From assembly GCA_963718355.1 (NCBI GenBank), contig CAVQZA010000019.1:1-64000 (forward strand): 64,000 nt of DNA. Reading direction: 5' to 3'. The notes under the pieces are model-generated. The model saw nothing but the letters and a program-made list of their open reading frames with translations, did no database searches and was not told where the DNA came from. This stretch comes from CAVQZA01 sp963718355 (GTDB lineage Bacteria; Actinomycetota; Thermoleophilia; Gaiellales; Gaiellaceae). Positions 56,772 to 63,602 of this stretch are shown piece after piece. Each line of letters starts with the position of its first letter. The stretch's first letter is position 1. Both the position numbers and the translations under genes were made by a program.

Positions 56772-56986
56772 GAGCCGCCCCCGTCCCCGATGCGAACCTC
56801 GGGATTACAGTCACAGTCGCCACGACCGCGGATGAGAGAGCACCAGTCGTCGTGATACGTCTCGGCGATCGTCACCCGGCCCGGCGGAATACGGCCCGCC
56901 CGAAAGGCGTCCTCGATCTGCCGGACGTACGACTCCCGGCCCGTCGAGAACGTGCCAGGGACACGGCCCGGCCTACGCTTCGCCAC
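56768..56986 (-). CDS. Small element protein with CxC motif (72 aa)
   Basis: A short protein that begins MAKRRPGRVPGTFSTGRESY (basic) and has an amphipathic helix (VRQIEDAFRAGRI) and a DWCSLIRGRGDCDCNPE segment with three cysteines. It starts at GTG 56986 and overlaps both the ATPase gene (4 nt) and the acetyltransferase-like fragment. It is coupled to them in translation and is likely a small DNA- or protein-binding partner. No family is recognised. Confidence 0.6.
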   Translation of the reverse strand: MAKRRPGRVPGTFSTGRESYVRQIEDAFRAGRIPPGRVTIAETYHDDWCSLIRGRGDCDCNPEVRIGDGGGS

Positions 56987-57203
56987 CGGACGCCCCCTCC
57001 CCGTGTAGCAGCCCTGAGCGACGGGCGGCCGTCAGGAACGCTCGACCCTCGTCGGTGAATCCCCCTCGGTCAGATACGGGGCCGGCCGCCCGGACAAGCT
57101 CCGTTGCGATCCCTCGACGCCGGTAGGCGCGAGCGACCCATAGATGCGTCAGCGCCGCGGGAGAAACCTCGCGATCTAGGTTGACCCTGCGATCGGTCTT
57201 CAT
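56973..57203 (-). CDS. Short GNAT-like peptide (truncated acetyltransferase motif)
   Basis: A 76-residue protein that contains HLWVARAYRRRGIATELVRA, which matches the acetyl-CoA pyrophosphate-binding motif A of GNAT acetyltransferases (R-R-x-G-I-A), and then GPVSDRGGFTDEGRAFL. The N-terminal half of a GNAT domain is missing. Either this is a remnant, or a miniature protein re-using the motif. It sits between the primase and the small Cys-containing gene; an alternative upstream start at 57260 gives 95 residues. Confidence 0.5.
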   Translation of the reverse strand: MKTDRRVNLDREVSPAALTHLWVARAYRRRGIATELVRAAGPVSDRGGFTDEGRAFLTAARRSGLLHGEGASGGEA

Positions 57204-57222
57204 GGATTGAACCCCCTTCGGT

Positions 57223-58329
57223 TTAGGTGGACTGGTCGAGCAGCGCTCGAAGCGCGGCACCGGCGATCGCGCAGCGCTCGGCCGGGCTCCCGGCCGCGGC
57301 GAGCGCGGCCCGGGTGAGGTAGCCGCCGACGTCGTCGCCGTCGTCGAGGACGTCGGCCAGGACGACGCGCTCGACGTTGAGCTCGCGGAGTCGGCCGGCG
57401 AGGTTTGCGAAGCCTGCTCGGCCGGCCTCGTCGGCGTCGGGGACGAGGATCGCGGAGCGGTAGCGGCGGCCCTTGACGAGCGCGGCGATCCGTTCGGCGT
57501 GCGCGGTGGCCGAGCCGACGCCCGGAACGCCGACGACGGCGAGCCCGCACGAGCAGGCCGCGAGCGCGTCGAGTTCGCCCTCGACGACGAGCAGCGATTC
57601 GCGCATTTCGATTTCGGCCGGCTCGAGGACGAGGGGGACGCGGGTCGAGCCGGTCAGCGCGAGGATCTTCGGCTCAGCTCGGCGCTCGGGATTCGGCGCG
57701 GCGAAGAGGACGCCGATTAGGCGGCCGCGATCGTCGGGGAGGGGGAGGACGAGCCTGCGCTCGTCGGCGGCCGCGCTTACGTCGGGCCCGAAGCGGCCGA
57801 AGTCGCTCGCTCGGCCGACGCCGACGTCGGCGCGGTCGAGGACGTCGGGCAGGAACGCGCGCAGCTCGAACAGCCGACCGTCCAGCGCCCGGCGAGGGAT
57901 CACGGTCGCGGCGAGCCGGTCGGCGATCACGGAGGACAGCTCGACCGGCTCGCGCCGCGATGACGGGCTCGGGCTCGACGCCACGACGGGCCGGGCCGGT
58001 GGGCCCTTCCGCGGGGATGCGAGTTCGGGACGGCGATCGGCGAGGACGCCTAGCTCGACGAGCAGCGCAAGCGCGTCCTCCGGCGAGAGCCCGCGAGCGG
58101 TGATCCAATCGAACGGCCGCACGTTCCCGCAAACGGAGCAGGAGAGGACACCGGAGTCGAAAACCGCGGCCGACGCGCGCCGGTCGTCGTGGCCCGGGAG
58201 CGGGCAGCGGAGCAGAACCTTTCCGCGCCGGACACGCGCGGGCCGCAAGCCGAGCGCCCGAACGAGCGTCAAGGCCCGGCCGGGCCCATCGTCGCGGCCA
58301 GTCACGCGCGGCCGCCTCTCTCTTGCCAT
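57223..58329 (-). CDS. Element-encoded DNA primase (CHC2 zinc finger + TOPRIM)
   Basis: A 368-residue primase-like protein. The zinc ligands are C42, H47, C64 and C67 (RCPLPGHDDRRASAAVF and CSVCG). The TOPRIM domain follows with E250 in LLVVEGELDALA and D298, D300 in VPDADEAG. It lacks a helicase domain of its own, so it likely works with the RecA-fold ATPase nearby. It is unrelated in detail to the host DnaG at 12.8 kb. It forms part of a leftward operon with overlapping neighbours. Confidence 0.85.
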   Translation of the reverse strand: MARERRPRVTGRDDGPGRALTLVRALGLRPARVRRGKVLLRCPLPGHDDRRASAAVFDSGVLSCSVCGNVRPFDWITARGLSPEDALALLVELGVLADRRPELASPRKGPPARPVVASSPSPSSRREPVELSSVIADRLAATVIPRRALDGRLFELRAFLPDVLDRADVGVGRASDFGRFGPDVSAAADERRLVLPLPDDRGRLIGVLFAAPNPERRAEPKILALTGSTRVPLVLEPAEIEMRESLLVVEGELDALAACSCGLAVVGVPGVGSATAHAERIAALVKGRRYRSAILVPDADEAGRAGFANLAGRLRELNVERVVLADVLDDGDDVGGYLTRAALAAAGSPAERCAIAGAALRALLDQST

Positions 58330-58541
58330 GCGCGAACCCGCGCGCCGATCGCGGCGACTCGAACTATCAAGAGCGCAGCGAAAGCCTCCATCTCGGCTTC
58401 GTTCAGCTCGTCGACGGCCTCCTGCTCGACGTCAAGCCACGCGTTTTGGAAACGCTGTAGCAGCGTCTCAACACGCGGCGAGCGCGGATCGCCCGAGGGG
58501 TCGAAACGCGAAGCGGTCACAAACCACCGCAGCGGCGTCAT
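58302..58541 (-). CDS. Small acidic helical protein (79 aa)
   Basis: Mostly helix: RFQNAWLDVEQEAVDELNEA followed by EMEAFAALLIVRVAAIGARV, with high Glu content. It overlaps the primase start by 28 nt and the next gene by 4 nt, so it is part of the same leftward operon. No family is recognised. Confidence 0.55.
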   Translation of the reverse strand: MTPLRWFVTASRFDPSGDPRSPRVETLLQRFQNAWLDVEQEAVDELNEAEMEAFAALLIVRVAAIGARVRAWQERGGRA

Positions 58542-58885
58542 CCGTGCGCCCCGTTCCCGTTGTGCGCCGCCGCACGCCTAGCGACGCGAAGCGCTCGGTT
58601 GCGATCGCGACGGCACGCGCGACAGATGAGCTTCCCCGCCGCGTTGTGGTCGGAGTAGACGTCCCGCGGGTGACCGTTTTTGCAGAACCCCGACAGCGAC
58701 TCGCCGACGTATTCCCAAAGCCGCGGGTCGGCCGACTCTTGCGGCAGCCGCGGCGTCGGCAGGCAGACGGCCCGTCGATAGAGCGCGTCCTCGGCATCCC
58801 TAGCGGCCGCGCCGAGCCCCGACTCCCATTTGATCGCCGAGCGCAGATAGCTCCGTGCGAACGACTCGCCTCGGTCGTAACTCAC
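58538..58885 (-). CDS. Zinc-finger/HNH-like small protein (115 aa)
   Basis: It has an N-terminal helical part and a C-terminal FCKNGHPRDVYSDHN then ICRACRRDRNR motif. The two cysteine pairs and the histidine/asparagine spacing resemble the treble-clef core of HNH nucleases and phage zinc fingers; the catalytic residues are incomplete. It starts at GTG 58885 and overlaps both neighbours by 4 nt. A DNA-binding role is likely, a nuclease role possible. Confidence 0.6.
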   Translation of the reverse strand: MSYDRGESFARSYLRSAIKWESGLGAAARDAEDALYRRAVCLPTPRLPQESADPRLWEYVGESLSGFCKNGHPRDVYSDHNAAGKLICRACRRDRNRALRVARRAAAHNGNGAHG

Positions 58886-59718
58886 GAAGAGCCCCCGGCC
58901 GACGGCGCGGGATCATCGAGCAGCGCGAGAGAGCGCGCTTCGGAGTTGCGCCATTCCCTCGTGCGGTGCGGCTTCACGTCCGTAGGCATCCGGGAGCCGG
59001 TGTCTCCGGGCCGTGAGAGTCGCGCGGCTAATTCGGGAGGGTCATCGCCCCCGGACGGAGCGCGAGCACGACGACGGAGTCGCGCGATCGCCGAGCGACG
59101 GCCCGAGCCAAGAGCCGCCCGAGGCCGGGCCCGCAACGGCAAGCGAGCCACGAGCGGCCGACGTCGCCAGCTCGTCGGGCGCCGCTCGAAGGTCGACGAC
59201 GCGCTCGCGAAATGGTGAGAGCGCGCGTACATCGACAGCAGCGCATCCCGGGTTCGTGTCGCCTCGTCGAGCCGCCGCTCTGCGATCGCCGCCAAGCCTC
59301 GGAGCATCGCTCGGACCGCCTCGTCGAGTCGGTCGACCGCGGCCCGTAGTGCGGTGTCCCGCGCGTCATCCAGCTCCGCCGACGTCGCGAGGAAGTCGAA
59401 CAGCGAGCCGTGCTCGCCGAGCCGTGCTCGGTGTGCGTCAGCTTGCGCGGCCGCGGCGTCGTCGAGGTCGTCGAGAGCAGCCAGGAACTCCGGGTCGTGC
59501 ATCGCGAGCACCGCGAGCCCGGCGTCGAGCGCGTTTCCGTTGCCGATGTAGGGGCCGATCCGCGCGCTGAGCGCCCAGAACTCGTCCGGGAGGTCGTCTA
59601 GCTCAGCGGACGCGAGCACGCTCCCGTCGTCGCCGTAGCCAAGCGACCGCGGCGAGCCCGTGAAGAGAGGCGCGTGCGCCTCGTCCCCGGCCCACGTCAA
59701 GGCGCGCCGGTCACTCAC
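58882..59718 (-). CDS. Element hypothetical protein (278 aa)
   Basis: Starts at GTG 59718. Residues 1-160 look protein-like with acidic helices (DDLPDEFWALSARIGPYIGN, LAAIAERRLDEATRTRDALL). Residues 165-250 are very Arg/Pro/Ala-rich and could be a DNA- or RNA-binding tail, or sequence past a frameshift. The family is not recognised. It is the first gene of the leftward operon that runs to the ATPase, and an imperfect copy of its start region lies upstream at 59804-59868. Confidence 0.55.
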   Translation of the reverse strand: MSDRRALTWAGDEAHAPLFTGSPRSLGYGDDGSVLASAELDDLPDEFWALSARIGPYIGNGNALDAGLAVLAMHDPEFLAALDDLDDAAAAQADAHRARLGEHGSLFDFLATSAELDDARDTALRAAVDRLDEAVRAMLRGLAAIAERRLDEATRTRDALLSMYARSHHFASASSTFERRPTSWRRRPLVARLPLRARPRAALGSGRRSAIARLRRRARAPSGGDDPPELAARLSRPGDTGSRMPTDVKPHRTREWRNSEARSLALLDDPAPSAGGSS

Positions 59719-59868
59719 GGACGGAACCCGAATCGCTCACATGACCAAACTACACACGGTCTCGTACCGCTTTCTACGCCCGGCGTCTCGCTCCGCGCTC
59801 GGCGCACGTCAAGGCGCGACCGTCGAGCCGGATCACTCACGGATGAACCCCGAATCAATCACAGACCC
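59692..59868. repeat. Imperfect direct repeat upstream of and over the 58882-59718 gene start
   Basis: Positions 59692-59745 and 59804-59868 share the blocks CACGTCAAGGCGCG, TCACTCACGGA and GAACCCCGAATC-type sequence. Copy one contains the start codon of the hypothetical gene; copy two has a 10-nt insertion and does not encode a usable start. The intervening 59746-59803 has no feature. A partial duplication of a 5' end is the simplest reading. Confidence 0.6.
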
Positions 59869-59931
59869 AACGTACGCGCGCCGGTCGGACACTTTCAAGT
59901 AAGAGGCGCGCTCTCTCGTGCAGAACGACGA

Positions 59932-59950
59932 GAGGCCCCCAAAGGGCCTC
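59932..59950 (-). terminator. Candidate terminator hairpin in the element
   Basis: GAGGCCC (59932-59938) pairs with GGGCCTC (59944-59950) around a 5-nt loop. There is no T tract on either side. It lies 140 nt after the gene that ends at 60091, in a region with no gene (59719-60090). The stretch 59951-60090 has no other recognisable feature. Confidence 0.35.
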
Positions 59951-60090
59951 CCGGCGGTGAGTGATTCGAGCACGAGGCGAAGCCGACAGCGTCCCCGACG
60001 TGAGGGCCTCGCTCCGAAACTCAGCGTAGCCGCTACGGGCCCCAGAACTCAGGCCCGCGGCGTCTCGCCGAGGGGTCGATCGCCGACGTC

Positions 60091-60906
60091 CTAGCGGGCC
60101 GCCAGGCTGTCCCAGACGAGCGGTCCCGCCTCGGGGACGCCGCTGCCCCGCCTCCACGATGCGAACTCAACAGCGCAATAACGCAGCGCGCCGATCGAGC
60201 GATCATCGTCCTTCTCCGCGAACGCGGTCAGCGCCTGCCTCTCGTCGCAAGCGATGTTCAGGGCCTGCGTAAGCGGGTCGGCCGAGTTGTGCTGCGCCTC
60301 ACGGTCTAGGCGAGCGTGCACCGCCACGACGTAGCAGACGAGCAGCGCCAAGCGGCCCCGGCTGTCTTTGATCGTGTCGAGCATCACGCGATTCCGGTCG
60401 GTACGGATCGCGAACCCGTAGCCGCTCATCGCCTGCCGAGGGTTGTCGACGTCGACGAGCGCGAGCGAGGCGAGGACGTCGAGCATCTCGGCTTTAGTCG
60501 CCGCATCCGGCCGGACGATCGTCTCCCTACCCGCCGCGATCGCCGCCGCGATCGCGGCGCGCTGCTCGCCGACCAGCTCGCCACGACGAGAAAGCAGCCG
60601 CGAGATTTCCTGCACGTTCATCGCCGCGGAGAGTTGGACTGCGTCGAGCTGCGCGAGCGCCGCCGTCACGTCGGCCCACTCGAACAGCCGCACGGCCGTA
60701 GTCAGACACCGGCCGCCCTTATTGAACTCCGGCAGCGGAGGCTCGTCGAACGAAAACGGGAGCGACCGCGCGACCTTCGACCACTCCTTCCGCAGCTCCG
60801 CTACCTCGGCCGCGGCAGCCGAGCGCCCGGGCCCGGCCCGCCCTACCACGGCGAGCGCAGCATCGAGCGCTTCCGCGTCCCACTTCAGCGTCTTACCCTT
60901 CTCCAT
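60091..60906 (-). CDS. Element hypothetical protein (271 aa)
   Basis: ATG 60906 is chosen; it starts MEKGKTLKWDAEALDAALAV, and an open extension to 60966 is Arg/Gly-rich. It is largely helical: FEWADVTAALAQLDAVQLSA, EISRLLSRRGELVGEQRAAI, AEMLDVLASLALVDVDNPRQ, then LALLVCYVVAVHARLDREAQ. The last has a buried hydrophobic helix. Two conserved-looking blocks suggest a DNA-binding or replication accessory protein, but no family is recognised. It reads leftward, ahead of the primase operon. Confidence 0.55.
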   Translation of the reverse strand: MEKGKTLKWDAEALDAALAVVGRAGPGRSAAAAEVAELRKEWSKVARSLPFSFDEPPLPEFNKGGRCLTTAVRLFEWADVTAALAQLDAVQLSAAMNVQEISRLLSRRGELVGEQRAAIAAAIAAGRETIVRPDAATKAEMLDVLASLALVDVDNPRQAMSGYGFAIRTDRNRVMLDTIKDSRGRLALLVCYVVAVHARLDREAQHNSADPLTQALNIACDERQALTAFAEKDDDRSIGALRYCAVEFASWRRGSGVPEAGPLVWDSLAAR

Positions 60907-61273
60907 CGTGACCGCCTCCCTCACACCCCGGAACGCGGAACGGCCGCCCCGGACGCCGACCCGCACAAACGCGCGGGCCTAACCAAGCATCCGGAGAACG
61001 AGACGCCACCGCAAACCGCGGCCCCGAGAGTCGACGACGACCAGGCGAGGCAGCCATCCGGCCGGAAGGTCGAACACCCCCGTAACGCGCAAGCCCGATC
61101 CCGGCCGAACCCGCCACGTCCCGCCACGACTCCCGCCTACAGAACCAACCCGGCAACTCCCGGAGTTTCCGGGGAGTTTTTCGGGAGACGGGAGGCCGGG
61201 TCGCAGAAGCACCTAAAAGAACCGACGCGCTCGGTCTAGCGTTAGCTCACCCCTCCCGAACCAACGGACACAT
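60907..61273. other. Gene-poor stretch of the element
   Basis: No confident gene. A minus-strand frame ending at 60979 encodes VFDLPAGWLPRLVVVDSRGR from GTG 61077 (32 codons), or up to 77 residues from 61212; it could be real but is too short to support. A stem AACTCCCGG / CCGGGGAGTT followed by TTTT lies at 61155-61181 and reads as a plus-strand terminator; no plus-strand gene ends before it. Confidence 0.4.
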
Positions 61274-61930
61274 TCAAAGACCGCGACACCGTGACACAAC
61301 GATAAGACGACATGAATACTCAGACGTAAATCGCACGGTAATCAGCGTGTGAATCATAGCGGTAAAGCAAGTGCGTAAATAGTGTAAGCAAATAGAGTAT
61401 GGTAAGCCCAACCGATATGGCCCGTGTTGAGCCGTGTCGAGGGGGAGGCCCCGTGTCGAGGGGGAGGCCACGTGTCGAGGGGGAGGCCACGTGTCGAGGG
61501 GGAGGCCACGTGTCGAGGGGGAGGCCACGTGTCGAGGGGGAGGGCCCCCTTTCGCCGGGGGTGACCGCCCGCCGCGATGCCCCCTGCGTCGGAGACCACG
61601 CCGACAGTAACGCGAGGCCGCAACGACGAGCACAACGCACGCCAGCGTGATTCCATCGTGTAGCGACTGAGGCACCGTGACGGTCTGGCGGTCGGCCACT
61701 GGAACGACGGTCACAGTCTTGTAGTTGAACGGTGCCCCGACAGCCGGCGATCTGTCCCGCAGCTCATAGCCGCTCTCAGGCTTGGACGGTTCAACGAAGA
61801 CAGTGACCGCAATAGCGCCCGCGGCGGAAGTAGTCAAAGTCGCGAGCAAGATCGGGTCGCCAGGGCGACGCCGGGACGGGAAGTACCCTAGCCAGTCAAG
61901 CGGTTCTAGCGAACGTCTGTTCGTATTCAC
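61274..61930 (-). CDS. Membrane protein whose 3' end runs through the iterons
   Basis: A 218-codon frame. Residues 1-110 look real: two hydrophobic segments (PILLATLTTSAAGAIAVTVF and GITLACVVLVVAASRYC) flank a soluble stretch with YKTVTVVPVADRQTVTVPQS, like a small secreted or membrane protein. From about residue 128 the frame enters the 19-bp tandem repeats and reads Pro/Ser/Thr/Arg-rich repeats such as PPPRHVASPSTRGLPLDT. It also reads through the AT-rich region. The natural stop may have been lost, or repeats may have invaded the gene. Confidence 0.45.
   Translation of the reverse strand: MNTNRRSLEPLDWLGYFPSRRRPGDPILLATLTTSAAGAIAVTVFVEPSKPESGYELRDRSPAVGAPFNYKTVTVVPVADRQTVTVPQSLHDGITLACVVLVVAASRYCRRGLRRRGHRGGRSPPAKGGPPPRHVASPSTRGLPLDTWPPPRHVASPSTRGLPLDTAQHGPYRLGLPYSICLHYLRTCFTAMIHTLITVRFTSEYSCRLIVVSRCRGL
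61310..61432. other. AT-rich stretch next to the iteron array
   Basis: This stretch has far more A and T than its surroundings (for example GACATGAATACTCAGACGTA and GCAAATAGAGTATGG). No start codon with a convincing RBS is seen here. It would suit strand opening at a replication origin. Confidence 0.5.
61433..61546. repeat. Six tandem 19-bp iteron-like direct repeats
   Basis: The unit CGTGTCGAGGGGGAGGCCA repeats six times at exact 19-bp steps, beginning at 61433, 61452, 61471, 61490, 61509 and 61528. The middle three are identical; the first ends in C and the last has GGGCC. There are no spacers, so it is not a CRISPR. The regular spacing beside the AT-rich stretch and the replication genes fits a plasmid-type iteron origin. 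Confidence 0.8.
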
Positions 61931-62002
61931 TCAGGCAGGCTAGCCGACCGACCTGACGGACGAGACACCGCGCGGGCCGATGACGGCCGGGCCCAATCGT
62001 CG

Positions 62003-62008
62003 TAGTGT
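62003..62008 (+). promoter_or_regulatory. Candidate -10 element (TAGTGT) for the element lipoprotein
   Basis: TAGTGT ends 9 nt before the ATG at 62018, the same spacing as in the host genes, so the element may use the host's leaderless promoter style. Confidence 0.35.
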
Positions 62009-62017
62009 CTGCGCCAA

Positions 62018-62656
62018 ATGCCGTCTCGCAACGGGCCTATGGTTAGAGAGGTGCGCGGTTCCCTGCTTCGGTTGTGTGCGTGCGGTGTCGGCGTTGTTGC
62101 GCTCTCAGCTTGCGGGGGACCTAAACCGTCAACGGCGAATGAAAGCAGCGTCCGTACCCCCGTTACGGCCCCGCCTGCGGCGGTCACAGACCCTTGTGCC
62201 GCAACCGCGGACGACCCCGATCCGTGTGCTGCGCGATTCATGGTTTGGCTCGATGAGAGGGACCAGCTCGTGCAGGCGCTCAATGACGGAATAGGGATTT
62301 TCAAGTCGGGCAACTACGGCGCACGGGAGCTAATCACTGAGTCGAACGACTCGAATAGCGGTATCGACGTGTTGGGTTCGCTCGACGCGCTCACCTATTG
62401 CAGCGACAACTTCGGCCGCCTCGGTCCGCCGCCCGGCCGCGCTGACGACCACCGGGGTGACCGGCAGCAGTTCGCCGCCTATCGCGCCACGTGTCCAGCG
62501 TTCGAGGCCGCGGCAGCAGTAATCGACAAAGGCCTCACGAATGAGACGCCGCCCGTGCTCGCGGTGGGGCAAGGACTTGTCTCCGAGGCCCTATCGGCCT
62601 ACTGCAAGAGGGAAGGAATCTCTAGACACGCCTGCGACCGCGCGTGGCGTCGGTAG
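62018..62656 (+). CDS. Putative secreted lipoprotein (212 aa)
   Basis: The N-terminal signal peptide ends in the lipobox LSAC (C32), so the mature protein would be lipidated at the cell surface. A Pro/Thr/Ala linker follows, and then a domain with four or more cysteines (DPCAATADDPDPCAARF, LTYCSDNFGR, ATCPAFEAA and AYCKREGI) that likely form disulfides. ATG 62018 and ATG 62039 are both possible. It is the last element gene before attR, transcribed towards the junction. Cargo or superinfection-related roles are possible but unsupported. Confidence 0.6.
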   Translation: MPSRNGPMVREVRGSLLRLCACGVGVVALSACGGPKPSTANESSVRTPVTAPPAAVTDPCAATADDPDPCAARFMVWLDERDQLVQALNDGIGIFKSGNYGARELITESNDSNSGIDVLGSLDALTYCSDNFGRLGPPPGRADDHRGDRQQFAAYRATCPAFEAAAAVIDKGLTNETPPVLAVGQGLVSEALSAYCKREGISRHACDRAWRR

Positions 62657-62706
62657 GAGGGAGGCCGTCTACGTTCAATCAGCGCCGTCTAAACGAACTA
62701 CTGTTA

Positions 62707-62841
62707 TTACTTGCATAGCGTGTCGTCCTTGGGGTAGAAGTAGATGACGACGGGTTTCCCGCGCAGGTCGGAGAGCCGGACGGTGGTGCCTTCGTCGCTC
62801 ACGAGCACGAAGTCGGGAGCCGGCGTACCTTCTTCAACCAT
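62707..62841 (-). pseudogene. bcp: Displaced native 5' end of bcp
   Basis: From ATG 62841 the reading frame encodes 35 residues homologous to Bcp N-termini (GTPAPDFVLVSDEGTTVRLS), then YPKDDT in the attachment core, then L-C-K and TAA from element sequence. The catalytic cysteines are absent, so it cannot work as a peroxidase. It is host sequence cut off from its C-terminus by the insertion and may still be transcribed from the native promoter. Confidence 0.88.
62720..62736. repeat. attR: right attachment-site core
   Basis: It is identical to the 17-bp core at 53669-53685. To the right lies the host codons for the Bcp N-terminus; to the left lies the element. Confidence 0.85.
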
Positions 62842-62874
62842 GTCGCGTCCTCTCTGTAGTGTCAGCGCTCGACG

Positions 62875-63231
62875 ATGCTAACGGCGCACCACACCGTCGC
62901 ATTCCTCGTGATCGCCGTGTGCGCCGTCGCCGGTGTCTGGGCGCTCGTCGCGTACCGGCGCGGGCGGACAGCCGGGCGCTCGCTCGCCCATCTGCTCGCG
63001 CTCGCGCAGACGCTGATCGTGGCGCAGGTCGCGCTCGGGCTGCTACTTCTCTCCGACCACCGCCGCGCGCCTGACCACCTCCACTACCTCTACGGGACGC
63101 TAGCGCTCGTGGCGATCCTCGCGCCGTGGCTCTACGCGCCGGCCGACGCGCGCCGGCGGCTCGCCTGGTTCGCGGGCGCGACGCTCGTTGCCGCTGCGCT
63201 CGCCGTCCGCGCCTACATGACCGCGACATGA
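62875..63231 (+). CDS. Small membrane protein (118 aa)
   Basis: Four hydrophobic segments are visible: TVAFLVIAVCAVAGVWALVA, LLALAQTLIVAQVALGLLLL, LYGTLALVAILAPWLY and LAWFAGATLVAAALAV, with a HLHYLYG turn between. The pattern suggests a small four-helix membrane protein, possibly a cytochrome-oxidase-associated or heme-related type, but no family is assigned. It diverges from the displaced bcp start and overlaps the next gene by 4 nt. Confidence 0.7.
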   Translation: MLTAHHTVAFLVIAVCAVAGVWALVAYRRGRTAGRSLAHLLALAQTLIVAQVALGLLLLSDHRRAPDHLHYLYGTLALVAILAPWLYAPADARRRLAWFAGATLVAAALAVRAYMTAT

Positions 63232-63602
63232 GACGTTTCATCGCCGACATGAACCCGACGCTGCGCGGCTTCATCCTGATCGCGATCATCGCGGGCGTGA
63301 TCGTCGCGCTCTCGCTGGGCCCGGCGCTCGGGACGATCTTCTTCATCGTGCAGCTCGTCCTGCTCGTGGTGCTCGTCGTATTCCTGTACCGCCTCTGGCG
63401 CGAGCGGCGTGGGCAGATCGCGATGTGGCCGCGCCGCGCGCAGATCGTGTTCTACGGCTCGGCGGCGGTGATCGTTGCGGACATCGTCGGCTACACGTTC
63501 TTCGCCCACGGAGGCCTCGACGCGCTCGCGTTCATCGGGGTGCTCGCGCTCTGCGGCTTCGCGATGGTGCGGGTCTGGCTCGACCAGCGCTCCGCGTTCT
63601 AG
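63228..63602 (+). CDS. Small membrane protein (124 aa)
   Basis: From ATG 63228, with a 4-nt ATGA overlap. It has three to four hydrophobic segments: LRGFILIAIIAGVIVALSLG, LGTIFFIVQLVLLVVLVVFL, the YGSAAVIVADIVGYTFFA segment and DALAFIGVLALCGFAMVRVW. Its gene pairs with the previous small membrane protein gene. Function unknown; it could act in membrane complex assembly. Confidence 0.7.
   Translation: MRRFIADMNPTLRGFILIAIIAGVIVALSLGPALGTIFFIVQLVLLVVLVVFLYRLWRERRGQIAMWPRRAQIVFYGSAAVIVADIVGYTFFAHGGLDALAFIGVLALCGFAMVRVWLDQRSAF

Larger units (their letters stand above)
53669..62736 (+). mobile_element. Serine-integrase element of about 9.05 kb integrated in bcp
   Basis: It is bounded by a 17-bp direct repeat and carries a large serine recombinase at the left end. 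It also carries a helicase-like ATPase, a primase, several small genes, iteron-like repeats, a hydrophobic protein and a putative lipoprotein. Most genes read leftward, and CTA codons and atypical codon use are more common than in the host. There are no recognisable capsid, portal, terminase, relaxase or conjugation genes. It could be an integrative replicating plasmid, an integrative mobilisable element or a phage satellite. Excision would restore a full host bcp. Confidence 0.85.

Noticed and set aside
61433..61546. CRISPR-like repeat array
   Set aside because: The six units follow each other with no spacers and no cas genes are present; the layout fits iterons.
61354..61656. Pro/Ser/Arg-rich repeat proteins in three minus-strand frames
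   Set aside because: They arise from the 19-bp period reading through all frames, not from coding selection.
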